A stretch of 18,770 bases of DNA, taken from assembly GCA_964388595.1 (NCBI GenBank), contig CAYMAX010000026.1, forward strand, positions 1 to 18,770, read 5' to 3'. Below, piece by piece: positions 7,669 to 15,067 of this stretch. The first letter of the stretch is position 1; each line of letters starts with the position of its first letter. The position numbers and the translations under genes are program-made. The notes below the pieces were generated by a model. That model was not told where the DNA came from, searched no databases, and saw only the letters and a list, made by a program, of their open reading frames with translations. This DNA is from CAYMAX01 sp964388595 (GTDB lineage Bacteria > Bacteroidota > Bacteroidia > Bacteroidales > UBA932).

Positions 7669-8607
7669 AGGAATATCAAGTCTTTCAGCCCAATCCTTTT
7701 CGCAGTGTGCTTTCCCGGGGAACACTTTGGTAACGAAATAAGGTTCGGTCCATTCGTTATCGGTGAAAGCCTTGTCCAGCCTGGCCTGATAGGGGGGATA
7801 TAGAGCATCAAGTGTTTGGTCTCCGTGGTCCATATAAATGAATCGAGAATTGTGATAAGGGAGATAATCATTGAGGTAATCTGCAAATGATTTGTTCCAT
7901 TTAATAGAAGCTGTTGTATCTCCGGAATGGGCAGATACCATGGGGGAGTGAATGGAAAGACATGCAGCTCTGCCAAATATTTCGGGATATTCACAGATAG
8001 CATAAAGGGATATAAGTCCTCCCATGCTTGAGCCCATGATAACGGTATTGTCTATCTCTTTGGAAGTGGAATATGTCTTGTCGATAAATGGTTTTAACTC
8101 TTTTACGATAAATCTCAGGTATTTATCTGCCAGAAAAGCATCATGTGTGATCTCAGGATGCTCCGATGCATTGGCAATACGGGCAAAACCATCTTCGGAC
8201 ATTTGTTTTCTGGTAATGGCAACTTGTTCTCTAAATCCTGTAGGGAGGTAATCAAACACTCTTTGCGGCATATATTCAATACCTCTAATTTCCGGAGTAT
8301 TATCAATACCCACAATGATGCAAGGTTTGATTTTATGTTCATCGATAAGTTTGCCGGCCATCTCATCCACTCCCCATTCCTGATGGTTCCAAGTGGTGGT
8401 GGAGTCATACAAAGCTTGTCCGTCGTGCATATAAAGGACTGCGTACTCACGGGAAGAAGAATAATTTTCAGGTACCCAGACTCTGACAGTGCGCGGAAGT
8501 ACATACTTGGATGAGAAATTGTCATAGACATCAACGTGTCCGGGGGTGGCAGGTTTGCAAGAAATGATTGCTAAAAAGGCAACTAAAATTAAAAATGAAT
8601 GTTTCAT
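7645..8607 (-). CDS. Esterase-family (PF00756) alpha/beta hydrolase lipoprotein
   Basis: 320 residues. A lipoprotein signal (1-17, IISC) is followed by an Esterase D/IroE-like alpha/beta hydrolase fold: RTVRVWVPENY and YAVLYMHDGQ (about 50-65, oxyanion-hole region), nucleophile elbow GSSMGG with Ser194, and a C-terminal GKAHCEKDW with the likely catalytic His301; Asp in the YMDHGDQTLDALYPPY stretch is a candidate third member. Relatives hydrolyse carboxyl esters (feruloyl/acetyl esters, siderophore esters); the substrate here is not determinable. It starts 12 nt after the stop of the TPR kinase gene, so it is probably in one operon with it. The final 8 codons lie inside the 3' end of the convergent sensor kinase gene (24-nt overlap), so no terminator can separate them. 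Confidence 0.9.
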   Translation of the reverse strand: MKHSFLILVAFLAIISCKPATPGHVDVYDNFSSKYVLPRTVRVWVPENYSSSREYAVLYMHDGQALYDSTTTWNHQEWGVDEMAGKLIDEHKIKPCIIVGIDNTPEIRGIEYMPQRVFDYLPTGFREQVAITRKQMSEDGFARIANASEHPEITHDAFLADKYLRFIVKELKPFIDKTYSTSKEIDNTVIMGSSMGGLISLYAICEYPEIFGRAACLSIHSPMVSAHSGDTTASIKWNKSFADYLNDYLPYHNSRFIYMDHGDQTLDALYPPYQARLDKAFTDNEWTEPYFVTKVFPGKAHCEKDWAERLDIPLVFLLGK

Positions 8608-8619
8608 ATATAACGATGA

Positions 8620-10494
8620 TTATTTAGACACTGGAAAGGTGAATACCATTCGACACCCTATCGTATAGAGTTTGTCTATCTCAAGATGTCCATCCATAGA
8701 TTCAGATATGTTTTTACTTGTCGTAAGTCCCAATCCCAATCCCGGAGTGAAAGAATTGACTTTATAGAAAGAGTCAAAAATCATATCCTGTTTATCGAGA
8801 GGAATACCGATACCGGTATCCGAAACGGAAATTCTGAGTCTTTTGTTGTAATGTCTGACTTTAATGATGATTTTTCCCTCCTTGGTGAACAGACAGGCGT
8901 TATCGAGCAAATTTGATATCACTTGTCTGACGCCGAACAAATCTAATAAAAAGAAAGTCTCTCCATCGAGTGGCTTAAGATAGATAGGGACATGACCAGG
9001 ATGAAAATCGTTCATGGAATTGATGGCATCTTTACAGCACTGGTTGATATCGTATAAGCGTTTGGAACGGGAAGTGTTATTGTCAGAAGCGTTGATGGCA
9101 TTTTCAATCTGTCGCAAAAGAGCTTTGGAATTGCTGATGATGATTTTGGCAAAAGATTTTGTTTGTTCATCCATGTCAGGGGTACTCATGATAATTTGAG
9201 CATATCCTTCTATTGAATTGAGGGGAGTTCTAATCTCGTGTGAAAGGTTTTGAAGGAAATTGGTCTTGATAAGGACAGATTCTTTGAGTTTTTTATTGAG
9301 TCTGTAAGTCTTTATCAAGAAGAAAATGAGAACAAATAAGAAGACGATGACACATATCAGAATGATAGTCAAGAAGTCAAATCTGTTGTTGTTTATTTTT
9401 TGTTCCAGACGGGCTCTATCCAGACTAATCTGATTAATCTCTGAATTGGCAACTACATCGTTAAATTCGTGTATTGAATTGGAATTGAACAATGAATCCT
9501 TGATGGAAAGAATATTTGCGGCGATTAGGTATGCTTCCCTGTACTGGTCAAGAAGAGCCAGATACGTCATTTTGTCTTTCAAATAATTGAGAGGAGGAGT
9601 GGTCTTATTGTGAGACAGATATAAATCACACAGCTTGAGAGCCTTTCTATAGTCTCCTTTCTTCTCCAAATATAATAGTTCTGCTTTGAAATAAAAGCTA
9701 TTGCCTGAGATAGCCTCTAAGTCATGAGACCCTTTAACTTTATGAAGATATTTTTCTGCAGCATCGACATCATCTTGATAAAGATAGTAAGTAGCATATA
9801 GACAATTCAGTGTATTGCTTTGAGATGGCATAGCAGCCAGATGAGATGCTTTATCAAGATAAATCTTGGCATTGTCATATTGCCTGTAATCCATAAACAG
9901 GGAAGCTGTAGTCTGATAGACACCGAAAAGATTGGGATCGTCGGGATTGTCCTCTTCAAGGAATTTTATGTAGATATAATAGTTTTCAATCGCTTTGTCC
10001 TCCATCCCCCAAGATGAGAATAGTCGGGCGAGAAGGGAATAACTGGTGGCAAGAGCCAATTGGTTGTTATCCTTTTCAGCCTCTTTGAGCATCAGTGAAA
10101 GTTCTTTTTGGGAAGAGGAAAATTGATGTGTGTTTATGTAATACGAGATGAGACGCTCCCAGCCGAGATAGTAGTATTTGGGCTGTTTGGTCTTCTTGGA
10201 AAAAGCCTTGACTCTGTTGACCCAGAAGATTATACTGTCGAGATTATTGACCTGCATATAATAATCTATCCTACTGCACATAGCTATGGCCTGCATCATT
10301 ACATCACCATCTTTTATCGCCAAACGTGACAAAGTGTCGAGCATGGGAAGTAAAAGGGAGTCATTGGCTACATTCTCGCACTTAGTATAATATTCGTAAG
10401 TGGCGTCGCGAATTCCAAAGGCATTATTTTGTGCTCTTGCCATAAAAGAGAAGAGCAATAATGAGAGTAAAATGATATGTTTTTTAACATCCAT
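8620..10494 (-). CDS. TPR-domain sensor histidine kinase
   Basis: 624 residues. A signal peptide (1-21, ending ARA-Q) precedes a periplasmic helical region of about 30-365 built of TPR-like repeats (for example AIENYYIYIKFLEE, NAKIYLDKASHLAAM, AEKYLHKVKG, YRKALKLCDLYL). A membrane helix is at about 372-394, HisKA with SHEIRTPLN (His419), and HATPase_c with ISNLLDNACLFTKEGKI, DTGIGIP (Asp559) and GLGLGLTTSKNISESMDG. There is no receiver domain and no DNA-binding domain. Bacteroidales encode many such TPR kinases; their ligands are mostly unknown. The esterase lipoprotein follows 12 nt downstream. The gene is divergent from queH across a 79-nt gap with a matching -7 box on each strand. Confidence 0.95.
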   Translation of the reverse strand: MDVKKHIILLSLLLFSFMARAQNNAFGIRDATYEYYTKCENVANDSLLLPMLDTLSRLAIKDGDVMMQAIAMCSRIDYYMQVNNLDSIIFWVNRVKAFSKKTKQPKYYYLGWERLISYYINTHQFSSSQKELSLMLKEAEKDNNQLALATSYSLLARLFSSWGMEDKAIENYYIYIKFLEEDNPDDPNLFGVYQTTASLFMDYRQYDNAKIYLDKASHLAAMPSQSNTLNCLYATYYLYQDDVDAAEKYLHKVKGSHDLEAISGNSFYFKAELLYLEKKGDYRKALKLCDLYLSHNKTTPPLNYLKDKMTYLALLDQYREAYLIAANILSIKDSLFNSNSIHEFNDVVANSEINQISLDRARLEQKINNNRFDFLTIILICVIVFLFVLIFFLIKTYRLNKKLKESVLIKTNFLQNLSHEIRTPLNSIEGYAQIIMSTPDMDEQTKSFAKIIISNSKALLRQIENAINASDNNTSRSKRLYDINQCCKDAINSMNDFHPGHVPIYLKPLDGETFFLLDLFGVRQVISNLLDNACLFTKEGKIIIKVRHYNKRLRISVSDTGIGIPLDKQDMIFDSFYKVNSFTPGLGLGLTTSKNISESMDGHLEIDKLYTIGCRMVFTFPVSK

Positions 10495-10504
10495 ATAAGC
10501 AACT

Positions 10505-10512
10505 CAAAGTTA
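10505..10512 (-). promoter_or_regulatory. Putative -7 box for the TPR kinase-esterase operon
   Basis: Minus-strand reading TAACTTTG, a full match to TAnnTTTG and identical to the queH box on the other strand. It ends 10 nt before the start codon at 10494, so the transcript leader would be under about 10 nt. No -33 motif is obvious at 19-21 nt. Confidence 0.5.
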
Positions 10513-10540
10513 AATAATTTTTGAGAAAGTATAAAGATGA

Positions 10541-10569
10541 TTGTCAATTACTAAAAAAATGTAACTTTG
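10541..10569 (+). promoter_or_regulatory. Promoter of queH, placing the start site at or next to the ATG
   Basis: A -33 TTG at 10541-10543 and a -7 box TAACTTTG at 10562-10569, separated by 18 nt, fit the Bacteroides promoter model. Only four bases separate the box from the queH ATG at 10574, so the transcript is predicted to begin at or within a few bases of the start codon. Confidence 0.65.
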
Positions 10570-10573
10570 TTTT

Positions 10574-11176
10574 ATGCAAAAAATACTTCTTCATTCCTGT
10601 TGTGCTCCATGTTCTGCGGCTATTTTGGAGTGGATGCTTGAAAATGAGTATTCACCTACCATTTTTTTCTATAACCCGAACATATATCCCCATGAAGAGT
10701 ATCTTAAAAGAAAAGAAGAGATCGTGCGATATGCTTCTCAGATAAAAGTTCCATTTGTAGATAAGGATGATGAGCATATAGCTTGGAAGGAGCAGGTCAG
10801 GGGGATGGAGGATGAGCCGGAGAGAGGAGCAAGGTGCCTGGAATGTTTTAAAATACGATTGACTGAGAGTGCAAAATATGCTTCGGAACACGATTTTCAC
10901 ATTTTTACCACTTCTCTTGTCTCTTCGAGGTGGAAAGACATCAATCAGATATTCGAAGCAGGACGTTTTGCTACTTCCAAGTATCCCGACAAAGTAGTAT
11001 TTTGGGAGAAGAATTGGCGAAAAGGAGGACTCTATGAGAGAAGGAATATTCTTGCCAAACAATTCTACAATCAGCAATACTGTGGATGTGAATATAGTAT
11101 TAATCAACAATCATATGAAAAAAACAGCAACGCTTCTATTGGTTATGGCTATGTTGGCCGGTTGCAACCAAAGTAA
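10574..11176 (+). CDS. queH: Epoxyqueuosine reductase QueH (DUF208)
   Basis: 200 residues. QueH is the iron-sulfur enzyme that converts epoxyqueuosine to queuosine in the wobble position of tRNAs with GUN anticodons, replacing QueG in many bacteria; it is cytoplasmic. The family cysteines are all present: LLHSCCAPCS (Cys9, Cys10, Cys13), RCLECFKIRL (Cys88, Cys91) and YCGC (Cys170, Cys172), along with FYNPNIYP and SRWKDINQI. The ATG at 10574 must be the start because Cys9/Cys10 follow at once. The family normally ends soon after YCGCxYS, whereas here about 28 residues follow Cys172 and the last 20 are read through the start of the metallopeptidase gene (62-nt overlap). The tail looks non-native, so a recent loss of an earlier stop is possible. 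Confidence 0.95.
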   Translation: MQKILLHSCCAPCSAAILEWMLENEYSPTIFFYNPNIYPHEEYLKRKEEIVRYASQIKVPFVDKDDEHIAWKEQVRGMEDEPERGARCLECFKIRLTESAKYASEHDFHIFTTSLVSSRWKDINQIFEAGRFATSKYPDKVVFWEKNWRKGGLYERRNILAKQFYNQQYCGCEYSINQQSYEKNSNASIGYGYVGRLQPK

Positions 11177-13136
11177 AAACGCTAAAGAGATGTCAAATAT
11201 TACTTCTACTACCATTCTGAAGTTATCAGACAGCATTATGCTGGCAGCCCCTCAGACAGATAAGGCCCTATTGGATAAAGGTCTGTCCCAGACAGCTGCT
11301 TTATGGAGAGTTTCTGATGGTAGCGAAAAAGATTATGAAGAGTTTGTTCTACATAACTTTTTAACTGATCAAGCTGACAAAAAAGTCTTATTTGAGAAGT
11401 TGTCCGATGCTTTCGAAGTGCTTTTCGGCACGGCCAATCAGACCACTGTAAGACTTCAAATGCCTGTGACTCTGACAGGCTCAGAGCTTACGGACATAGA
11501 TTATATTATGGGCAGTTACAGTTCTTCAGCCCATTTCTCTGATGATATGTTTGATAACAAAGTGGCATTTATCACTATGCTCAACTTCCCCAACTACACA
11601 CTTGATGAGAAAAATACTCTTGGAGAGCAGTGGAGTCGTCTTGAATGGGCTTATGCCCGTATGGGAGATCTTTTTACCACCCGTATTCCTGCCACAATTC
11701 AACAAGAGATGTCACAGGTGTACAGCAATTCGGAAAACTATATTGCAGCCTACAATATAATGATGGGGCATCTTCTCACCGAGGACGGCAGACGACTTTT
11801 CCCCGAAGATATGGTCCTTCTGGCTCATTGGAATCTTCGTGATGAGATAAAGTCCAACTATGCAAATGTTCCGAATGCGCTCGAAAAACAGCAAATGATT
11901 TATAAAGTGATGGAGCATATCACCAATCAGACTATCCCTTCCAAAGTCATCAATAATCCCGAATATGATTGGGCTCCTTTTTCCAACAAAGTCTATAAAG
12001 ATGGTCAGGAGGTAAAAATGGATTGTGAAGGGTCTGTCAGGTATGCTCACATTCTCGAAACTTTTAAAGTTGAACAGAAGATTGATGCTTATTGTCCCCA
12101 GTTGCCCACAGGTATCAAACGCAACTTTGAAGGGGGTATGGAAGTGTCATCTGACGAAATAGAGTCATTATTTGTATCACTCATTTCTTCTCCTCAAGTT
12201 AAGAAGGTGGCAGAGCTGATTAAATCAAAACTCGGAAGAGAACTTCAGCCTTACGATATCTGGTATGACGGATTCAAGAGCCGTTCTGCTATCCCTGAAG
12301 ATAAACTCTCGGCACAGACACGCAAGCTATATCCCAACCCTGAAGCTTTTCACAAAGATATGCCACGTATGTTGAGGAAACTCGGATTTTCTTCCGAAGA
12401 GGCCAATTTCATATCAAGCAAAATAGTGGTAGAAGGTGCTCGCGGGTCGGGACACGCCTGGGGTGCTCAGGGTCGTTGGGAACCGGCAAGGCTTCGCACA
12501 CGTATTCCTGCCAGTGGTATGGACTACAAAGGATACAATATAGCAGTACACGAATTTGGTCACAACGTGGAGCAAACATTAGACCTTTATGACATAGATT
12601 ATTATATGCTCAATGGCGTGCCCAATACCGCTTTCACGGAGACTCTTGCTTTTATTTTCCAAAAGAGGGACCTCAATTTATTGGGTTACGACCAGAAAAT
12701 TGACAAAAACACTATACTTGATATTTTCTGGGGAGCCTATGAAATAATGGGGGTGGCACTTGTAGATATGTACACTTGGAGATGGCTTTATGACAACTCT
12801 TCCGCTACAGCAGAGCAGCTCAAAGAGGCAGTTCTGAATATTGCTCATCAGGTATGGAACCAATATTACGAACCTATATTGGGAACTCACGATTCTCCGA
12901 TTTTGGCCATCTATTCACACATGATTAATTCTCCGATGTATCTTCCCAATTATCCATTCGGACACATCATTGAATATCAACTTGAAAATCATCTCTCTGC
13001 TTGTAAAAACAGCACAGAGTTTGCCAATGAGATAAAACGTATGTATCTCCTCGGAAGATTAACTCCTCAGATTTGGATGGAAAAGGCAGTAGGTTCGAAA
13101 GTGAGTGTGCAACCCTTATTGGACGCAGTAAATTAA
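11115..13136 (+). CDS. Lipoprotein zinc metallopeptidase (gluzincin, HEFGH)
   Basis: 673 residues from the ATG at 11115, preferred over the upstream in-frame ATG at 11034 because it opens a clean lipoprotein signal (KKTATLLLVMAMLAGC, Cys18), whereas the extra 27 residues are polar and would bury it. The zinc site is HEFGH (His479, Glu480, His483), with a probable third ligand Glu509 in FTETLAF, 26 residues downstream. Conserved surroundings are SGHAWGAQGRWEPARLRTRIP just before it and WGAYEIMGVALVDMYTW after. The HExxH and spacing resemble M3 oligopeptidases. M49 dipeptidyl peptidase III, to which large Bacteroidales peptidases are often compared, has HExxxH with a more distant Glu. I therefore call it a gluzincin without a firm family. 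Likely a periplasmic peptidase; substrate unknown. No promoter is seen inside queH, so it is probably co-transcribed. Confidence 0.8.
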   Translation: MKKTATLLLVMAMLAGCNQSKNAKEMSNITSTTILKLSDSIMLAAPQTDKALLDKGLSQTAALWRVSDGSEKDYEEFVLHNFLTDQADKKVLFEKLSDAFEVLFGTANQTTVRLQMPVTLTGSELTDIDYIMGSYSSSAHFSDDMFDNKVAFITMLNFPNYTLDEKNTLGEQWSRLEWAYARMGDLFTTRIPATIQQEMSQVYSNSENYIAAYNIMMGHLLTEDGRRLFPEDMVLLAHWNLRDEIKSNYANVPNALEKQQMIYKVMEHITNQTIPSKVINNPEYDWAPFSNKVYKDGQEVKMDCEGSVRYAHILETFKVEQKIDAYCPQLPTGIKRNFEGGMEVSSDEIESLFVSLISSPQVKKVAELIKSKLGRELQPYDIWYDGFKSRSAIPEDKLSAQTRKLYPNPEAFHKDMPRMLRKLGFSSEEANFISSKIVVEGARGSGHAWGAQGRWEPARLRTRIPASGMDYKGYNIAVHEFGHNVEQTLDLYDIDYYMLNGVPNTAFTETLAFIFQKRDLNLLGYDQKIDKNTILDIFWGAYEIMGVALVDMYTWRWLYDNSSATAEQLKEAVLNIAHQVWNQYYEPILGTHDSPILAIYSHMINSPMYLPNYPFGHIIEYQLENHLSACKNSTEFANEIKRMYLLGRLTPQIWMEKAVGSKVSVQPLLDAVN

Positions 13137-14134
13137 ATCACCTTTCTTCCCATTGGGAAATAATAGATTCTAGTCAATCCCTTTCCCGGGCGGTCGTAAA
13201 GATATGTATCAATGTCGATAGCATAGTCGGTATTGGGATTGGCGAAATCGCAGTATTCTGAGGTGCCGTCTATCCAACTATCGAAAGTGGGGTAAGCATT
13301 ACTGATGGAGCACCATTCGTAGGGGAATTGGAACCAGTTGGTGCCCACTACTTGACCCTCTTGCATATAACTTTTACCGGTGTTGGTGATGATAAGTCCG
13401 TAAGGTCTCTTGTCGGGGGTCAGATAACCGCATTTGTCATTGACGGCATAAAACATCTTGTTGGCAACCTGGATATACCATACTACAGATATGTTGGTGG
13501 CGGTAGAAGTGCCAATATCGTTGACGATGTAAGAGGCTTTGTAGAAATTGGTGTGAAAATTGGGATTATTGACCTGAGTGTTGATATAGCCGGCCTGACT
13601 TGAAAAGAGAGTCTCTCTGCAATTGGAAGAGAAGACATAGTTATCAAATAGCACATCGTTAACATATATCTTGCAACCCAAAGCGATAGTCTTGGTGCTT
13701 CCAAGAGCGATAGGGTGAATGCCGATGGCAAATTTTCTCCCTTTCAGCTGATATATGGCATGAATGACAAGGTCATTGTAGTCATAATCGGCTTCTTCGC
13801 TATCTTCAAAAGCAATGGTTCTCCACATTTGATTGAATGGATTGCGGGTGATAGGATCATTATCGTCAATATAAGATACTACGATTTCAGGTTCAGATTT
13901 GGTAGCAAGTTGTGTCTTGGGTACCCAAATAGAAGTAGCCTCTTTGGTAATACACAGAGTATCTCCACCGAAGGTGACCACAGTGGTGGAATCACTTTTA
14001 ACAGGGACGACAAATGCAGTCTCGGTAGTAAGTCTGGCTGTCACAACAGGATCCTCCGGAGAAGGGTCTTTCTTGTTGTTTTTAATACAAGAAGTTAGAG
14101 TCAGAGCGCATAATAAAAGAATAAAATATCTCAT
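13133..14134 (-). CDS. LruC/DUF4842-domain surface lipoprotein
   Basis: 333 residues from the ATG at 14134. The frame extends to an ATG at 14167, but that start would lie upstream of the -7 box and would put 11 polar residues before the signal peptide; from 14134 the protein opens with RYFILLLCALTLTSC (Cys16), a lipoprotein signal. Around residues 110-124 is FEDSEEADYDYNDLVI, the calcium-binding-like signature of LruC-domain proteins; the C-terminal half (PYGLIITN, then WFQFPYEWCSISNAYPTFDSWI) matches the DUF4842 layout. Function is unknown; family members are outer-surface lipoproteins of Bacteroidota and Leptospira. Its stop codon overlaps the metallopeptidase stop by 3 bases within TTAA. 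It is downstream of the sugar isomerase by 54 nt but has its own promoter candidate. Confidence 0.85.
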   Translation of the reverse strand: MRYFILLLCALTLTSCIKNNKKDPSPEDPVVTARLTTETAFVVPVKSDSTTVVTFGGDTLCITKEATSIWVPKTQLATKSEPEIVVSYIDDNDPITRNPFNQMWRTIAFEDSEEADYDYNDLVIHAIYQLKGRKFAIGIHPIALGSTKTIALGCKIYVNDVLFDNYVFSSNCRETLFSSQAGYINTQVNNPNFHTNFYKASYIVNDIGTSTATNISVVWYIQVANKMFYAVNDKCGYLTPDKRPYGLIITNTGKSYMQEGQVVGTNWFQFPYEWCSISNAYPTFDSWIDGTSEYCDFANPNTDYAIDIDTYLYDRPGKGLTRIYYFPMGRKVI

Positions 14135-14155
14135 GCTGCAATTATTAATTTGCGG

Positions 14156-14163
14156 CAAAGATA
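14156..14163 (-). promoter_or_regulatory. Putative -7 box for the LruC lipoprotein
   Basis: Minus-strand TATCTTTG matches TAnnTTTG, 21 nt before the ATG at 14134, in the 54-nt gap after the isomerase gene. It supports both an independent transcript and the shorter start. No -33 motif at the standard distance. Confidence 0.5.
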
Positions 14164-14188
14164 ACATTTTTACTCAACTTGGTATCTA

Positions 14189-15067
14189 TTACCTTACATA
14201 GGGGGCATTCTGAAGGAAGTCGTGAGAAGCCTTGATGCTCTGAAAAGGGGTAAGACCTTCGGAGAAAGCTTCTTGCTCGACTATTTGATACTTCATGCCG
14301 GAGATAGCTGCATATTGATAAATGGAGGCGAAATCAATGTGGCCTGAAGCTCCTATCTCATATTCATCTTTGACATGCCAGAGTTCAAAACGACCCGGGT
14401 ATGCTTTAAAATAATCTATGGGAGAGACTCCCCCTACCGTTGCCCAATACAGGTCTATCTGGAAGAACACAAGTTCGGAATCTGTATTCAAAAGCATATA
14501 GTCGTAAAGTCTGATGGAATCAGTGGGAGAGGTGTGGATGAAAGTGGTAAATTCACGATTATGATTGTGATATCCGAATCTGATGCCTGCTTCATTGCAC
14601 ATCAGACCTACTTCGTTGAAAAGCTGGCAATAGGCGTCGAGATTTTCTTTGGAAGTGTAGGCGCTTTGAGATATTACAGGCTGTACGATATATTGTACAC
14701 CTGCCTCTTGATGGTCTTCAATGGCTTCCCTCCACCATAAAAGGCAGTCTGCAATGGAAGAATTGACCGGATTCGGTCCGGTGATGTGTGAAGAGAGAAA
14801 ACGAAGATGGTGTTTATTGCAGAGTGTGGTGAAGGCAGAAGGTTCAAGTCCATAGAATGTGCCATGATTGCTGTCATAACCTGCTGCTTCAACAAAAGTG
14901 TATCCTGCTTCTGAAACAGAGGCAATAGAACCTTCCAAATCTTTGGAAATTTCACCCCCGATGGAATAGAGTTGAAGTCCTATCTCCTTCTGAGAGTGTC
15001 CACAAGAATAGAATAACATCATAGCAACGATTGCCGTTGCTATGATGAGATATTGATGTTTAATCAT
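14189..15067 (-). CDS. Sugar isomerase/epimerase-like TIM-barrel lipoprotein
   Basis: 292 residues. A lipoprotein signal peptide (1-21, FYSC, Cys22) precedes an AP-endonuclease-2-type TIM barrel of the sugar phosphate isomerase/epimerase superfamily. The metal-binding pattern is recognisable: GYHNHNREF, FQIDLYWATVGG, LWHVKDE, GHIDF and the terminal YQIVEQEAF, supplying the usual Glu/Asp/His/Glu set. Members isomerise keto- and aldo-sugars; export as a lipoprotein means the substrate is a free sugar or keto-glycoside in the periplasm, not a phosphorylated sugar. Its ATG overlaps the TAA of the DUF1080 gene by one base (TAATG), indicating translational coupling. Third gene of the operon with the Tat oxidoreductase and DUF1080 protein. 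The signal-peptide codons contain a perfect 13-bp inverted repeat. Confidence 0.9.
   Translation of the reverse strand: MIKHQYLIIATAIVAMMLFYSCGHSQKEIGLQLYSIGGEISKDLEGSIASVSEAGYTFVEAAGYDSNHGTFYGLEPSAFTTLCNKHHLRFLSSHITGPNPVNSSIADCLLWWREAIEDHQEAGVQYIVQPVISQSAYTSKENLDAYCQLFNEVGLMCNEAGIRFGYHNHNREFTTFIHTSPTDSIRLYDYMLLNTDSELVFFQIDLYWATVGGVSPIDYFKAYPGRFELWHVKDEYEIGASGHIDFASIYQYAAISGMKYQIVEQEAFSEGLTPFQSIKASHDFLQNAPYVR
15017..15047. repeat. Perfect 13-bp inverted repeat within the isomerase signal-peptide codons
   Basis: Left arm CATCATAGCAACG (15017-15029), loop ATTGC, right arm CGTTGCTATGATG (15035-15047), with no mismatch. In the mRNA (minus strand) it falls at about codons 7-17 of the isomerase, 20 nt after the start codon. 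No T-run follows, so it does not look like an intrinsic terminator. Confidence 0.85.

Noticed and set aside
11034..11114. Upstream in-frame ATG for the metallopeptidase
   Set aside because: It would put 27 polar residues before a textbook lipoprotein signal peptide and increase the overlap with queH to 143 nt.
13715..14098. A 127-residue plus-strand frame
   Set aside because: Antisense shadow of the LruC lipoprotein gene; composition is atypical and no start signal is seen.
14135..14167. Upstream in-frame ATG for the LruC lipoprotein
   Set aside because: It precedes the probable -7 box at 14156-14163 and would mask the lipoprotein signal.
15017..15047. The inverted repeat as an intrinsic terminator
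   Set aside because: No run of T follows on either strand and the site is inside a reading frame 20 nt after the start codon.
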